Below the pieces are notes generated by a model. It had not been told where the DNA came from and made no database searches. It saw nothing but the letters and a program-made list of their open reading frames with translations. Of a stretch of 64,000 bases of DNA, positions 8,086 through 17,080 are shown piece by piece. Made by a program: the position numbers and the translations under genes. The stretch is from positions 372,001 to 436,000 of the forward strand of contig CP059069.1 of NCBI GenBank assembly GCA_017798145.1, written 5' to 3'. Every line of letters starts with the position of its first letter. Position 1 is the stretch's first letter. The stretch comes from Akkermansiaceae bacterium (GTDB lineage: Bacteria; Verrucomicrobiota; Verrucomicrobiia; Verrucomicrobiales; Akkermansiaceae).

Positions 8086-11000
8086 ATGGTTTTTTCCGGG
8101 AAATGGAACTATCCGGCGGAGCTTCCGGTGGTGGGGAAGCGTGCCGACATCATCGCGGCGATACGAGAGAACCAGGTGGTGGTGGTGGTGAGCGACACGG
8201 GCTCAGGAAAGACGACGCAGCTGCCGAAGATGGTGGCGGAGGCGCTGGATCCAGGAGGCAGGGATCAGGGATCGGGAGTCAGGAAAAGGCTGATTGGGTG
8301 CACTCAGCCGCGGCGGATTGCGGCGGTGAGCGTGGCGGAGCGCGTGGCGGAGGAGCTGGGGGTGGCTGTGGGGGATTTCGTGGGATATCAGGTGAGGTTC
8401 GATGACAGGACATCGCGGGCGACGCGGATCAAGTTCATGACGGACGGGATTCTCCTCGCGGAAACGCAGGGCGACAGGGAGCTGGCGAGGTATGATGCGC
8501 TGATACTCGACGAGGCGCATGAGAGGTCGCTCAACATCGATTTTCTGTTAGGCTATCTGAAACGGCTGCTGGAGAGGCGGCCGGATTTCAAGCTGGTGAT
8601 TTCCTCGGCGACGCTGGATGCGGGGGCGTTTGCCGCTTTCTTTGAAAGCGGAGATTCCGGAGACCGGATTCAAGAGACCAGAGAAGGGAGGAAAAGAGCT
8701 GTTCCGGTGATCGAGGCGGAGGGGCGGATGTTCCCGGTGACGGAATTTTTCCTGCCGGGGAAGGACGATGAGGAGTTGGCGGCGCATGTCGGGCGGGGGA
8801 TGGAGTATCTCAATGGGATTGATCCGATGGGGGATGTGCTTGTTTTCCTGCCGGGGGAGCGCGAGATCCGGGAGGCGGCGGATCTTTTGGAAGGCAGGCA
8901 TTTCCCCAACACCGAGGTGTTACCGCTGTTTGCGCGTCTGGGGATGGGGGATCAGCAGCGGGTTTTCCATCCTGGCACCAAGCGCCGCATCGTGCTTGCG
9001 ACGAACGTGGCGGAAACCTCGCTGACCATCCCGCGCATCGCCTGCGTCATCGATTCCGGATTGGCGCGGGTGAGCCGCTGGAGCGCAGGGCGCGGTGTGC
9101 AGCGGCTCCAGATCGAGCCGGTGAGCCGGGCGAGTGCGCGGCAGCGGAAGGGGCGCTGCGGGCGGGTTCGGGACGGAGTGTGCCTGCGGCTTTACGATGA
9201 GGAGGATCTATCAGATCGACAGGAGTTCACGGAGCCTGAGATTCGGCGCAGCTCGCTGGCGGGGGTGATCCTGCGGATGAAATCCCTGGGCTTGCCGGAG
9301 ATTTCCGAGTTCCCTTTCCTCGACCCCCCGAATCCCAAGGCGGTGGCCGAAGGGTACCGCACGCTGCGCGAGATCGGCGCGCTCGACATGGACAGGGGGC
9401 TGACGGAGATCGGCATGGAGCTGGGCAGGTTGCCGGTTGATCCTCGCATGGGGCGTATGCTGATCGAGGCGCGTTACGAGAAATGCATGGAGGCGGTGAC
9501 GGTGATCGTCGCCGGGCTGGAGACCAGCGATCCGAGGGAGCGCCCGGCGGAGAAGCACCGCGAGGCGGATGCTGCCCACGCGAAATGGCTGGATCCCGAG
9601 AGCGATTTCATGGCGATGCTCAACCTCTGGGCGGAAGCCTCCACCTACTACGATGGTAGTAGATGGAGGTGGAACCAGCTGCGGAAATTCTGCGGGAAGA
9701 ATTTCCTCAACGCGAAGCGGGTGACGGAATGGGGGAATGTGGTGGAGGAGCTGGGAACGCTGATAGGTACAGAAACCAGAGGCCGGAGACCGGAGAACAA
9801 AGGGAAGAAGGCCATTGAGGGGGCGGACTTCGGGGCGGTTCACCGGTCTCTGCTCGCGGGTGCGCCGAAGCAGTTCGGGCTTTGGGACAAGGAGAACAAG
9901 GGATATCGCAGTGCGTCGGGGGGATTCTTCGCGGTGTTCCCGGGGTCGGGGCTTTTCGGGCAGAAGAAGCGGGCGGAGTGGGTGATGGGGCTTGAGCTGG
10001 TGGAGACATCGCGGCTGTGGGCGCGGCGGGCGGCGGTGCTCGATCCGCTGTGGGTGGAAATGGTCGCCCCGCACCTTTGCAGGAGCCGTTACGGGGAGGC
10101 TCACTGGGATGAGAAGCAGGGTGCGGTGTATGGCAAGGAAACGGTGATCTGCGGCGGGCTGCATGTCGTCGAGGGGCGGCGTGTGCATTACGGCCGTGTC
10201 GATAGAAAGGCGGCGCACGAGGTGTTCCTCAGGGAGGGTTTGCTCGGCGGCGGGTTGCGTAGGAGGACGCCTTTCCTGGAGAGGATGGAGGAGTTGCGGG
10301 AGGAGATCAAGGGGCTGGAGGACAAGCTACGCCGCCCGGGGATGCTGTGGCATGAGGATGCGGTTGTGCAGTTTCTGGAGAAACGGATACCGGTGGAAAT
10401 CTCCACCGCCGCCGCCTTCCACAAGTGGCGGGAGGAGAATGAGGGTCTGCTGATGATGGGCATGGGCGATGTGGTCTGGGAGGATCTCCACGGCCTGGAT
10501 TTTTTTCCGGACATTCTCCATCATGCGGGCGAGGAGTATCCGCTCTACTACCACTGCGCACCCGGCGAACGCGACGATGGTGTGACGATAGGCGTGCATG
10601 TGGACCAGCTTCCGGCGCTGCCGGAATGGCTGCCCGGCTGGGGTGTGGATGGCAACCTGGAGCAGCGCGCCGAGCTGCTGATGCGCGGGTTGCCAAAGGA
10701 TTTCCGGAGATCCTGCCAACCCATCGCCGAGACGGCCCGAAGTTTCGCGCAGCTGTGGGGCGGTGCGCCAAAGGAAGAACCCATCACCACAAGCCTTGCG
10801 GAGCACATCCGGGAACGGGTCGGCTCTGTGATCCCGGCTGCCGAATTCGATGCAGGGAAACTCCCCGAGGAACTCATCACGAAAATCTGGGTCTGCGATG
10901 ATGAGGGGGAAGAACTCGCTCTCGGCACGGATGTCGCGGAACTCAAGCTGCGGCTCGCCGACCGGATGCGGGAGCGCTTCGAGGCGGCTGCGACGGCGGA

Positions 11001-11835
11001 TGTCGAGCGGAGGGGGATGAGCAAGTGGGATGGTGAGAGCTTGCCGGAGCAGGTGATGACCGCCGGCGGCCCGGCGTATCCGGCTCTGGTTGATGAGGGC
11101 GGTACGGTTGGGGTCAAGGCTTTCACCTCCATGCACGAAGCCCGCGAGGCGCACCGGCGCGGCGGTGCTCGGCTGTTGGTGCTCGGCGCGGAGAGGGAGG
11201 TGGATTACCTGCGGAAAAAGTATCCCCTCGGCATGCTCGCGAAGGTGGAGCTCGGCAGGCTCGGGGTCGATGTTGGGGAGCTGGTCCTGCTTGCCGCCGA
11301 GGGCGTGGCCGTTGGGGGGTTCCCGAGAAGCCCGGCGGCTTTCGCAACGCTCAGCGAGTCGGCGAAAGGGAGATGGTTCGAGGCCGCGACAAAGATCGGA
11401 GAGGCTCTGGATGGCATCGTGGAAGGGGAGAGGGAGATCCGCTCATGGATCGCCGCGAATGCGAAGGACAGGAACTACGGTGAGATCGCGGAAGACCTCG
11501 AAGAGGAGCTTTCCTGGCTCATGCGCAGCGGCTGGGCATGGCGGGCGGGCTACGCCCGGCTCACCGATTATCCGCGTCGCTTCCGGGCGATGCGCTCCCG
11601 CCTAGGTCGGGTCGCCTCGCTGCCACTGGTCAAGGATCTGGAAAAAATTGATCTCGTCCGCAACCACTGGGCGGGGTGGTTTGCGGAGTGGATCGCAGAT
11701 CGTGACAATCCCGCCTTATGGGAGGCCGGTTGGCTGCTGGAGGAGTGGCGCGTGCAGGTTTTCGCCCCGGATGTGGAGGTGCTTGGCAAGGTTTCGGAAA
11801 AACGCATCGCCGAGGTGATGCCCGCCCGCCGCTGA
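8086..11835 (+). CDS. hrpA: HrpA-type ATP-dependent DEAH-box RNA helicase
   Basis: A 1249-residue helicase with the full HrpA layout: Walker A GSGKT at 39-43, motif Ia TQPRR near 73-77, DEAH at 142-145, SAT (ISSATLDAG), an ETSLTIP-type motif V, motif VI QRKGRCGR, then the HA2/OB region and a C-terminal DUF3418-like domain (GEEYPLYYHCAPGERDDGVT). HrpA acts on RNA in the cytoplasm and in E. coli is tied to mRNA processing and rescue of stalled ribosomes. I chose ATG 8086 (MVFSGKWNYP), which matches the natural beginning of the family; an upstream in-frame extension would overlap the DUF3307 gene. Three patches of degenerate 7-bp repeats encode short basic insertions absent from the usual family sequence; all keep the frame. 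Confidence 0.93.
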   Translation: MVFSGKWNYPAELPVVGKRADIIAAIRENQVVVVVSDTGSGKTTQLPKMVAEALDPGGRDQGSGVRKRLIGCTQPRRIAAVSVAERVAEELGVAVGDFVGYQVRFDDRTSRATRIKFMTDGILLAETQGDRELARYDALILDEAHERSLNIDFLLGYLKRLLERRPDFKLVISSATLDAGAFAAFFESGDSGDRIQETREGRKRAVPVIEAEGRMFPVTEFFLPGKDDEELAAHVGRGMEYLNGIDPMGDVLVFLPGEREIREAADLLEGRHFPNTEVLPLFARLGMGDQQRVFHPGTKRRIVLATNVAETSLTIPRIACVIDSGLARVSRWSAGRGVQRLQIEPVSRASARQRKGRCGRVRDGVCLRLYDEEDLSDRQEFTEPEIRRSSLAGVILRMKSLGLPEISEFPFLDPPNPKAVAEGYRTLREIGALDMDRGLTEIGMELGRLPVDPRMGRMLIEARYEKCMEAVTVIVAGLETSDPRERPAEKHREADAAHAKWLDPESDFMAMLNLWAEASTYYDGSRWRWNQLRKFCGKNFLNAKRVTEWGNVVEELGTLIGTETRGRRPENKGKKAIEGADFGAVHRSLLAGAPKQFGLWDKENKGYRSASGGFFAVFPGSGLFGQKKRAEWVMGLELVETSRLWARRAAVLDPLWVEMVAPHLCRSRYGEAHWDEKQGAVYGKETVICGGLHVVEGRRVHYGRVDRKAAHEVFLREGLLGGGLRRRTPFLERMEELREEIKGLEDKLRRPGMLWHEDAVVQFLEKRIPVEISTAAAFHKWREENEGLLMMGMGDVVWEDLHGLDFFPDILHHAGEEYPLYYHCAPGERDDGVTIGVHVDQLPALPEWLPGWGVDGNLEQRAELLMRGLPKDFRRSCQPIAETARSFAQLWGGAPKEEPITTSLAEHIRERVGSVIPAAEFDAGKLPEELITKIWVCDDEGEELALGTDVAELKLRLADRMRERFEAAATADVERRGMSKWDGESLPEQVMTAGGPAYPALVDEGGTVGVKAFTSMHEAREAHRRGGARLLVLGAEREVDYLRKKYPLGMLAKVELGRLGVDVGELVLLAAEGVAVGGFPRSPAAFATLSESAKGRWFEAATKIGEALDGIVEGEREIRSWIAANAKDRNYGEIAEDLEEELSWLMRSGWAWRAGYARLTDYPRRFRAMRSRLGRVASLPLVKDLEKIDLVRNHWAGWFAEWIADRDNPALWEAGWLLEEWRVQVFAPDVEVLGKVSEKRIAEVMPARR
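8248..8289 (+). repeat. Degenerate heptanucleotide repeat inside hrpA, patch 1
   Basis: Six successive 7-mers of the type GATCCAG, GGATCAG, GAGTCAG lie between motif I and motif Ia, encoding a Gly/Arg/Asp-rich insert (PGGRDQGSGVRKR) before LIGCTQPRR. Total length 42 bases, so the frame is kept. Ordinary HrpA proteins have only a short link at this point. Confidence 0.6.
8653..8694 (+). repeat. Degenerate heptanucleotide repeat inside hrpA, patch 2
   Basis: Six 7-mers such as GATTCCG, GAGACCG, GATTCAA, GAGACCA encode DSGDRIQETREGRK between the SAT motif region and PVIEAEGRMFPV. The insertion falls in a surface loop position where other HrpA proteins are shorter. The 7-mer consensus (GA, two variable bases, then CC or CA, then G or A) matches the other two patches. 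Confidence 0.6.
9772..9806 (+). repeat. Degenerate heptanucleotide repeat inside hrpA, patch 3
   Basis: Five 7-mers (GAAACCA, GAGGCCG, GAGACCG, GAGAACA and a decayed fifth) encode ETRGRRPENKGK before the conserved FGAVHRSLLAG. The sequence shares GGAGACCGGA with patch 2. The frame is kept. Confidence 0.6.
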
Positions 11836-11860
11836 GTTGGTGCCTGTTTCAGACGTAGCG

Positions 11861-12604
11861 TCAGTCCACTGTACCCAATACCCCTGGCCAGTATTTCTGG
11901 ACGAAATCCGCGTTTGTCATGAAAGGCAGCATCTCTGTGTGTCCGTCGGCGAAGAGGACGATCTGTTTCTTGCCGTGGAGCGTGTCCTCCGGCTTGTCCG
12001 GCCCGCCGCGATCGTGGTAGGTGTGGTTGCCGCCACCGCAGAGGTTTTCAAGGCTCTCGGTGCCCGTGTGCCATTCCACGACCATGGCGGCGCGTCCCGG
12101 TTCATCGACGATGGAGAGCGGCACCCCTTTGTTGTATGGACGGTTTTTCCAGCCCCGGAACTGGGTTCCGTTCGACCAGTTCGTGGTCCAGGGGACGATG
12201 GAGTAGCTGCGCTTGAAGCGGTCCTGCGACCTCGGCTTGCGATCCGCCGGGCACGCGAAGGGTTTCACGACCGAGGCGAGTTCGGCCCAAGCCGACTTCC
12301 TGAAAGGGGATGTGCCGACGAGGCTGCGATCCCCAAGGTAACCCATGTGCGGCAGGATGGCACGATCCCATGTGATCCCGGAGTTTTGGGAAGGGTAGCC
12401 GTTGTTCTCCTGCTGGTATCCGGTGAGCCCCACCCCGATCTGCCTGAGGTTGTTCGAGCAACTGACGGTGTGCGCCCTATCCATCGCTCTCCTTGTGAAC
12501 ATGAAGGCGATGAGGGCGAGTATGAGAACGATCGAGATCACGATCAGCAATTCCACGAGCGTGAAGCCCGGGTTGCGCCTTGCGGCGGGGTTTTCGGGTG
12601 GCAT
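11861..12604 (-). CDS. Type II pseudopilin-like protein with prepilin N-terminal methylation motif
   Basis: A 247-residue protein starting MPPENPAARRNPGFTLVELL: a short basic leader, the G|FTLVE prepilin peptidase site near residue 14 and a 20-residue hydrophobic helix. A DUF1559-like globular part follows with SCSNNLRQIGVGL and a C-terminal FADGHTEMLPF (the H-x-DG style motif of this class). Such proteins are very numerous in planctomycetes and verrucomicrobia and are presumed to be processed by the prepilin peptidase and placed in the inner membrane or a pseudopilus. I chose ATG 12604 because the upstream extension to 12736 would place about 44 unrelated residues before the leader. It stands alone, 70 bases before the sulfatase stop. 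Confidence 0.85.
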   Translation of the reverse strand: MPPENPAARRNPGFTLVELLIVISIVLILALIAFMFTRRAMDRAHTVSCSNNLRQIGVGLTGYQQENNGYPSQNSGITWDRAILPHMGYLGDRSLVGTSPFRKSAWAELASVVKPFACPADRKPRSQDRFKRSYSIVPWTTNWSNGTQFRGWKNRPYNKGVPLSIVDEPGRAAMVVEWHTGTESLENLCGGGNHTYHDRGGPDKPEDTLHGKKQIVLFADGHTEMLPFMTNADFVQKYWPGVLGTVD

Positions 12605-12674
12605 GGGTTTCGGAAAAAATACGCCCTGATCACGCTGGGGCAAGCATGGAAGCCGTGAGCAGGCTCGCGAACCT

Positions 12675-14027
12675 TCATTTGCGCTTTTTGCCGGGCGCCT
12701 GGAGGCGATTCTGCCGGGCTTTCTGAATCGTATCAAAGCGCTCGGTTTCCTTCGCTCGGCGATCGAGCGCGGCCTTTAGCTCGGCATGGATGGGCTTGAG
12801 ATTTTCGGGGAGATCCGCGGAAGTGAGATCACTCTCTTCGAGCGGATCGGCAAAGGTATCGTAGAATTTCCCGCTCTGATAGAGTTTGTAGCGGTCAGTC
12901 CGCATGTGCTGGCTGGCCTTGTTGCGGGCACCGCTGCGCTCATACCAGCAATACATGTCAGGGCGTGGGTTGTAGGCTTCGCCTTTCAGGAGAGGAAGGA
13001 TGCTTGAGCCGTCGATGCCGGGCTTTTCCGGGATGGGTGCGGAGGCGGCCTCGCAAAGGGTGGGCAGGACATCCGTGAAGCTCACCAAATCCTTGGCGAC
13101 CTGCCCCGGTTTTATCGTGCCAGGCCAGCTTGCGATGAAGGGGACATGGGTGCCGTCGTCTATGGTGCTACCCTTGGCGCCGCGAACGACCCTGCCGTTG
13201 AATTCCTGGCGTATGGTAGGGAGTGTGCCGTTGTCTGCGGTGAAAACGACCAGCGTGTTTTCCCGGATGCCGGCTTCGTCCAGTTTCGCCACCAATTTGC
13301 CGACCATCTTGTCCGTATAGCTCACAAAGCCTTTCCAGTGCTTTTGGTCATGGTAACCGCCCGGCTCGTCCCTCTCGTCCTTCCACATGTCCGGATCCCA
13401 GTCCGGGCTGTCTGGGGTGGGGACGAAGGGGTAATGGGGAAGCATCATCGGATAATAGACGAGGAAGGGCTTTCCGGAATCTTTCTTGGCCTCGATGAAA
13501 TCGCAGATGTAATCGGTGACGATATCCGGGCCAAACTCGCCGTTCCTGAAATCGACCTGTTTGCCGTCGATCTCGAAGCCGGGATTCGGATAGCGGCTGG
13601 GACGGCGGTTCAATTGCCAGAGGCAGTAGCGGTCGAAACCGAATTTCCGCGGGGCATCGTAGCCACCCTCGAGCTGCCATTTCCCGGCGATGCAGGTCTC
13701 GTAGCCGGAGTCCCGGAGGATGTTTGCGAAGGTGGTTGCCTCCGGATCTAACAGCCCGAAGCGGACGTAGTTCCGGTTGTTGTCGATGCCGGTCATGATC
13801 TGAACGCGGGACGGGGTGCAGAGCGGCTGCGAGTGGGCGTTGTCAAAACGCATTCCGCCGGCCGCTAGCCTGTCGAGGTGCGGCGTGCCGTTGAGCTTGC
13901 TGCCGTGGCAGGAGAGGTTCTCGTAGCCCATGTCGTCCGCCATGATCAGGACGATGTTGGGGCGGTCCGCGGCGGGCAATGCTTGGCCTGACAGGATTGC
14001 TGCTGCAATGAGTGATCGTGGGTTCAT
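12675..14027 (-). CDS. Secreted type I sulfatase
   Basis: A 450-residue formylglycine-dependent sulfatase: signal peptide 1-20 (ending LPAAD), metal-binding PNIVLIMADDMGYENLSCHG from about 23, and the catalytic C70-TPSR, whose Cys is converted to formylglycine by an anaerobic or FGE-type maturase not present in this window. GKWQL near 117 and FTADNGTLP supply further active-site residues. It hydrolyses sulfate esters of carbohydrates outside the cytoplasm; the exact substrate cannot be read from sequence. The C-terminal YCWYERSGARNKASQHMRT resembles secreted polysaccharide sulfatases. It is read toward the pseudopilin-like gene and divergent from the CII-like regulator. Confidence 0.93.
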   Translation of the reverse strand: MNPRSLIAAAILSGQALPAADRPNIVLIMADDMGYENLSCHGSKLNGTPHLDRLAAGGMRFDNAHSQPLCTPSRVQIMTGIDNNRNYVRFGLLDPEATTFANILRDSGYETCIAGKWQLEGGYDAPRKFGFDRYCLWQLNRRPSRYPNPGFEIDGKQVDFRNGEFGPDIVTDYICDFIEAKKDSGKPFLVYYPMMLPHYPFVPTPDSPDWDPDMWKDERDEPGGYHDQKHWKGFVSYTDKMVGKLVAKLDEAGIRENTLVVFTADNGTLPTIRQEFNGRVVRGAKGSTIDDGTHVPFIASWPGTIKPGQVAKDLVSFTDVLPTLCEAASAPIPEKPGIDGSSILPLLKGEAYNPRPDMYCWYERSGARNKASQHMRTDRYKLYQSGKFYDTFADPLEESDLTSADLPENLKPIHAELKAALDRRAKETERFDTIQKARQNRLQAPGKKRK

Positions 14028-14144
14028 GGTTTTTGCGAAAACTAGCCGCTACGCAGCTGCTGCCAATCACCGATTCATCCAGATAACCGCTACAATCCAG
14101 GGAGTTGTTTGTAATGTTTGGAAGCTTGAAGCGATTTGACCATT

Positions 14145-14160
14145 CGCCCTAGCATGGGCG
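14145..14160 (+). promoter_or_regulatory. GC hairpin directly in front of a start codon
   Basis: CGCCC-TAGCAT-GGGCG forms a five-pair stem that ends one base before the ATG at 14162 of the CII-like gene and overlaps where the ribosome site should be. It could lower translation initiation. The remaining 14028-14144 region carries the divergent promoters of the sulfatase and this gene, but I see no strong -35/-10 pair. Confidence 0.3.
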
Positions 14161-14161
14161 G

Positions 14162-14647
14162 ATGAAATCGCATGAAGTCCTCAGGGAACTTTTCGAAATC
14201 AGATCACCGAAGCAGCTCGCCTCGGAGCTTGGGGTATCGGTTTCCCTGATCTACAAGTGGGCCGAGCCGAGCGGCGATCGCGGCAGCGGGACTCCGAATC
14301 CGCTGGAGCGCATCGCCGCGCTGCTCAAGGTGACCGGAGATGTCAGGATCGCCGAGTGGATCTGCCGCATGGCCGGCGGGTTCTACACGCGCAGCCCGAA
14401 TGCCATGGTTGATGGGGAAACTGATTCGGTGGCGGTTGCGACGAACCGCATCGTGCAGGATTTTGCCGGAATGCTTTCTTCGATCGCCACGGCGGCCATG
14501 GACGACAGGATCGACGCGAACGAGACAGCAGAAATCCGGGGGCGGTGGGAGAACCTGAAGTCTGTGACGGAAACATTCGTCTGCTGCTGTGAGCACGGAA
14601 ATTTTCAAGCCATACGAAGCGCCGTCGGGGCGTTGCGAGCAGACTGA
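14162..14647 (+). CDS. Phage CII-like helix-turn-helix regulator
   Basis: A 161-residue cytoplasmic protein. The N-terminal half (MKSHEVLRELFEIRSPKQLASELGVSVSLIYKWAEP) is a helix-turn-helix like that of phage regulatory CII-family proteins, followed by NPLERIAALLKVTGD and WICRMAGGFYTRSPN, both typical of that family. The C-terminal half is helical with a Cys cluster (ETFVCCCEHGNF). No phage genes surround it, so it is more likely a domesticated regulator. It is divergent from the sulfatase gene, which it might control (inference from position). The family call is moderate because the HTH is short. Confidence 0.7.
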   Translation: MKSHEVLRELFEIRSPKQLASELGVSVSLIYKWAEPSGDRGSGTPNPLERIAALLKVTGDVRIAEWICRMAGGFYTRSPNAMVDGETDSVAVATNRIVQDFAGMLSSIATAAMDDRIDANETAEIRGRWENLKSVTETFVCCCEHGNFQAIRSAVGALRAD

Positions 14648-14677
14648 GAGGGGGAGGCCACTCCACAAAAACAAGGA

Positions 14678-14707
14678 CAAGGCCGCCCGGCGGGGCGGAC
14701 GGCCTTG
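14678..14707 (-). terminator. GC-rich inverted repeat, possible terminator
   Basis: CAAGGCCG and CGGCCTTG pair across a GC-rich 14-base centre. Read on the minus strand the stem is followed by TCCTTGTTTTTG, so it could be a second terminator behind the aldolase gene; on the plus strand it has no T tract, but it lies 30 bases after the CII-like gene. Confidence 0.4.
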
Positions 14708-14811
14708 CACGGCCAGCGAGGAATCTGATGCATCCATGGAAACCACCTGCCCGGGATCCGTCTTCGCAGGGGAACCACGGCGACGGAGGAGACACCGTCT
14801 GTCAGCAATGC

Positions 14812-14843
14812 AAAAAGGCGGCACCCGATCCGGGCACCGCCTT
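14812..14843 (-). terminator. Rho-independent terminator of the aldolase/dehydrogenase gene
   Basis: On the minus strand AAGGCGG...CCCG-GAT-CGGG...CCGCCTT is followed by five T (the A run at 14812-14816). It begins about 24 bases after the stop of the minus-strand gene, the usual place for an intrinsic terminator. Confidence 0.7.
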
Positions 14844-14867
14844 CCAGGTAATGCAATGTGCCAGATC

Positions 14868-17060
14868 CTAGCGGAGAAACGCCTCGTGCAGGCCGCCATC
14901 GACGGTGATGATCTGGCCGGTGGATTTGCTGAGGCGGTTCGTCACGAAGATGAAGTATGCCTCGGCCTGGTCTGCCGGTGTGATCGGTGCCTTGGTCAGG
15001 GTGCGGTCGGCGTAGAACTGGGCGAGCTTGCTGACGAGGGATTCCGTTTCCTCGTCCTCGGTGAACGGGATGTCGTATTTTGCGAGGGAGCCGATGACCC
15101 GGTCGCGCGGGAACATCGCTGAGCCCTGGACAACCGTCGCAGGCGCGACCGCATTGACGCGGACGAGCGGTGCAAGCTCGATGGCCAGCTCGCGGACGAG
15201 GTGGTTGGCGGCCGCTTTGGATGTGTCGTAAGCGAGGGAACCCTTCTTCGCGACCGCGCCGTTGGCGGAGGTGGTGAGGACGAGGTTGCCCTTGAGGCCT
15301 TGCTCCTTCCAGCTCTTGAACGCCTCGTCGCCGACGATGTAGGATCCGGTAACGTTGACACTGAATGTGAACGCCCACTTGTCGTCGGGAATGTGTCCTG
15401 TCGTATCGGATGGCCAGAAAACACCGGCGGTAACGCAGATGTGGTCGAAGCCTCCGTATGCGAGGGCGACCTGGTCGAGCATGGAGCGGACACTCGCACG
15501 GTCGGTGATGTTCGCAGCAAGCCCGATAGCCAGTCCGCAGTTGGAAATGCCTGTTCCGGCGACTCCGATGCCGAGGCCGTATTTGTCGGTGATCTCCTTG
15601 GCGGTGCCTTGGGCGGCCTCCAGGTTCATATCGACGCAAACGATGTGTGCTCCTTCCTTGACGAGGCGGTGGGCGGTTTCCTTGCCGATGCCGGAGCCTG
15701 CGCCGACGACGATAGCCACCTGGCGGGCGAGTTCCTTCTCGGCGGGCATTCGCTGGAGTTTCGCCTCCTCAAGCAGCCAGTATTCGATGTCGAAGGCTTC
15801 CTGCTGCGGGAGGGAGATATATTCGTCGATGGCTTCCGCGCCGCGCATCACTTCGACGGCGCAGTTGTAGAACTCGGCGGTGACGCGGGACTCGGACTTG
15901 TCCTTGCCCCATGCGATCATGCCCAGGCCGGGGATGAGCACCACGGTCGGGTTCGGGTCGCGCATGGCGGGGGAGTTCGCGTGCTTGCAGTTTTCGTAAT
16001 ACATCGCGTAGTCCTTGCGGTATTGGACGAGGCCGTCGGCGAGCTTTTGCTTGAGTGCGGCGGCGTCCTCGGACTGCGGATCCCATGCGACGTAGAGCGG
16101 CTTGATCTTCGTGCGGAGGAAGTGGTCGGGGCAGGATGTGCCGAGCTCGGCGAGACGGGGTGCGTCGGCCGAATTCACGAAGCGGAGGATCTTCTCATCG
16201 TCCTGGATCGTGCCGATGAAGCGCTTCTGCTGGGAGACCTGGCCGCGCAGCCATGGCAGTATGCCGGCGGAGGTCGCGCGGCGCTGCTCTTCGGGGAGCG
16301 TCTGGTATTCCTGGCCGCCGAAGGCTTTCGCGTCGCCGCCCTTTGCTTCGTATTTGTCCTCGATGTATTGCGCCGCCTTGTCGATGAGGCGGAGGGTGAG
16401 TTCGTAGCACTTCTTGTCATCGTTGTCCCACGAGATGAAGCCGTGCTGGCCCATCATGATCGCCTGGGTGGAGGGCTTGGCTTTTTCGATTTCCTGCATC
16501 GCGAGGCCGAGCTCGAAGCCGGGACGCATCCAGGGCACGTATTCCATTTCGCCTTCGAAAATCTCCTTGGTCAGGGCCTGGCAGTTTTTCGAAGCGGCGA
16601 TGGCGATGATCGCGTTGGGGTGCATGTGATCGACGTGCTTGCCGGACAGGAAGCTATGGAGCGGGGTGTCGATCGAGGAAGGGCGTGGGTTAAGGTTGAA
16701 GGTGGTGTGGAAATACATTCCGACCATTTCATCTTCCGCAGGCGTCTTGAGGCCGTTGTCAGGCTTCGCCGCATAGACGGACTGGAGGCCGATGAGCTTG
16801 TCCTGGTAAAGGGAGGAGAAGTTCTCGCGCTTCGAGGTTCGGAGGTCGCCGCCGGAGCCTTTCACCCAAAGCACTTCGGTCTGCTGGCCGGTGAGGGGAT
16901 CGGTCTCCATGATCTTGGAGGAAGTGTTGCCGCCGCCGGTGTTGGTGATGCGCTGGTCCGCGCCGAGGATATTTGAGCGATAGACAAGCCTGTCCACAGC
17001 ATCAAGACTGGCGGCGTGGGAATCGTCCCAGGAATAGGTTACGTGTTTGAAATTTGACAT
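14868..17060 (-). CDS. Bifunctional sugar-phosphate aldolase / short-chain dehydrogenase (RhaD-like fusion)
   Basis: A 730-residue cytoplasmic fusion. The N-terminal class II aldolase/adducin domain has NTSSK near 45, the zinc-site motif HVDHMHP at 142-148 and GQHGF at 205-209. The C-terminal domain is a Rossmann SDR with GAGSGIG near 453 and YDTSK near 611, the catalytic Tyr and Lys. Fusions of this kind are annotated as rhamnulose-1-phosphate aldolase plus lactaldehyde dehydrogenase: they split a deoxy-ketose 1-phosphate to dihydroxyacetone phosphate and lactaldehyde and oxidise the latter. The sugar (rhamnose or fucose) is not decided by sequence. A DeoR-type regulator starts 82 bases away on the other strand. 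No kinase, isomerase or permease for the pathway is in the window. Confidence 0.9.
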   Translation of the reverse strand: MSNFKHVTYSWDDSHAASLDAVDRLVYRSNILGADQRITNTGGGNTSSKIMETDPLTGQQTEVLWVKGSGGDLRTSKRENFSSLYQDKLIGLQSVYAAKPDNGLKTPAEDEMVGMYFHTTFNLNPRPSSIDTPLHSFLSGKHVDHMHPNAIIAIAASKNCQALTKEIFEGEMEYVPWMRPGFELGLAMQEIEKAKPSTQAIMMGQHGFISWDNDDKKCYELTLRLIDKAAQYIEDKYEAKGGDAKAFGGQEYQTLPEEQRRATSAGILPWLRGQVSQQKRFIGTIQDDEKILRFVNSADAPRLAELGTSCPDHFLRTKIKPLYVAWDPQSEDAAALKQKLADGLVQYRKDYAMYYENCKHANSPAMRDPNPTVVLIPGLGMIAWGKDKSESRVTAEFYNCAVEVMRGAEAIDEYISLPQQEAFDIEYWLLEEAKLQRMPAEKELARQVAIVVGAGSGIGKETAHRLVKEGAHIVCVDMNLEAAQGTAKEITDKYGLGIGVAGTGISNCGLAIGLAANITDRASVRSMLDQVALAYGGFDHICVTAGVFWPSDTTGHIPDDKWAFTFSVNVTGSYIVGDEAFKSWKEQGLKGNLVLTTSANGAVAKKGSLAYDTSKAAANHLVRELAIELAPLVRVNAVAPATVVQGSAMFPRDRVIGSLAKYDIPFTEDEETESLVSKLAQFYADRTLTKAPITPADQAEAYFIFVTNRLSKSTGQIITVDGGLHEAFLR

Positions 17061-17080
17061 CGGGTCGTTTGGTTATGGGG

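Noticed and set aside
8248-9806. hrpA patches considered as frameshift or sequencing errors
   Set aside because: All three keep the frame and have a regular 7-base period.
15201-16976. 591-codon plus-strand frame opposite the aldolase/dehydrogenase
   Set aside because: Both catalytic domains are on the minus strand; the antisense frame has no motifs.
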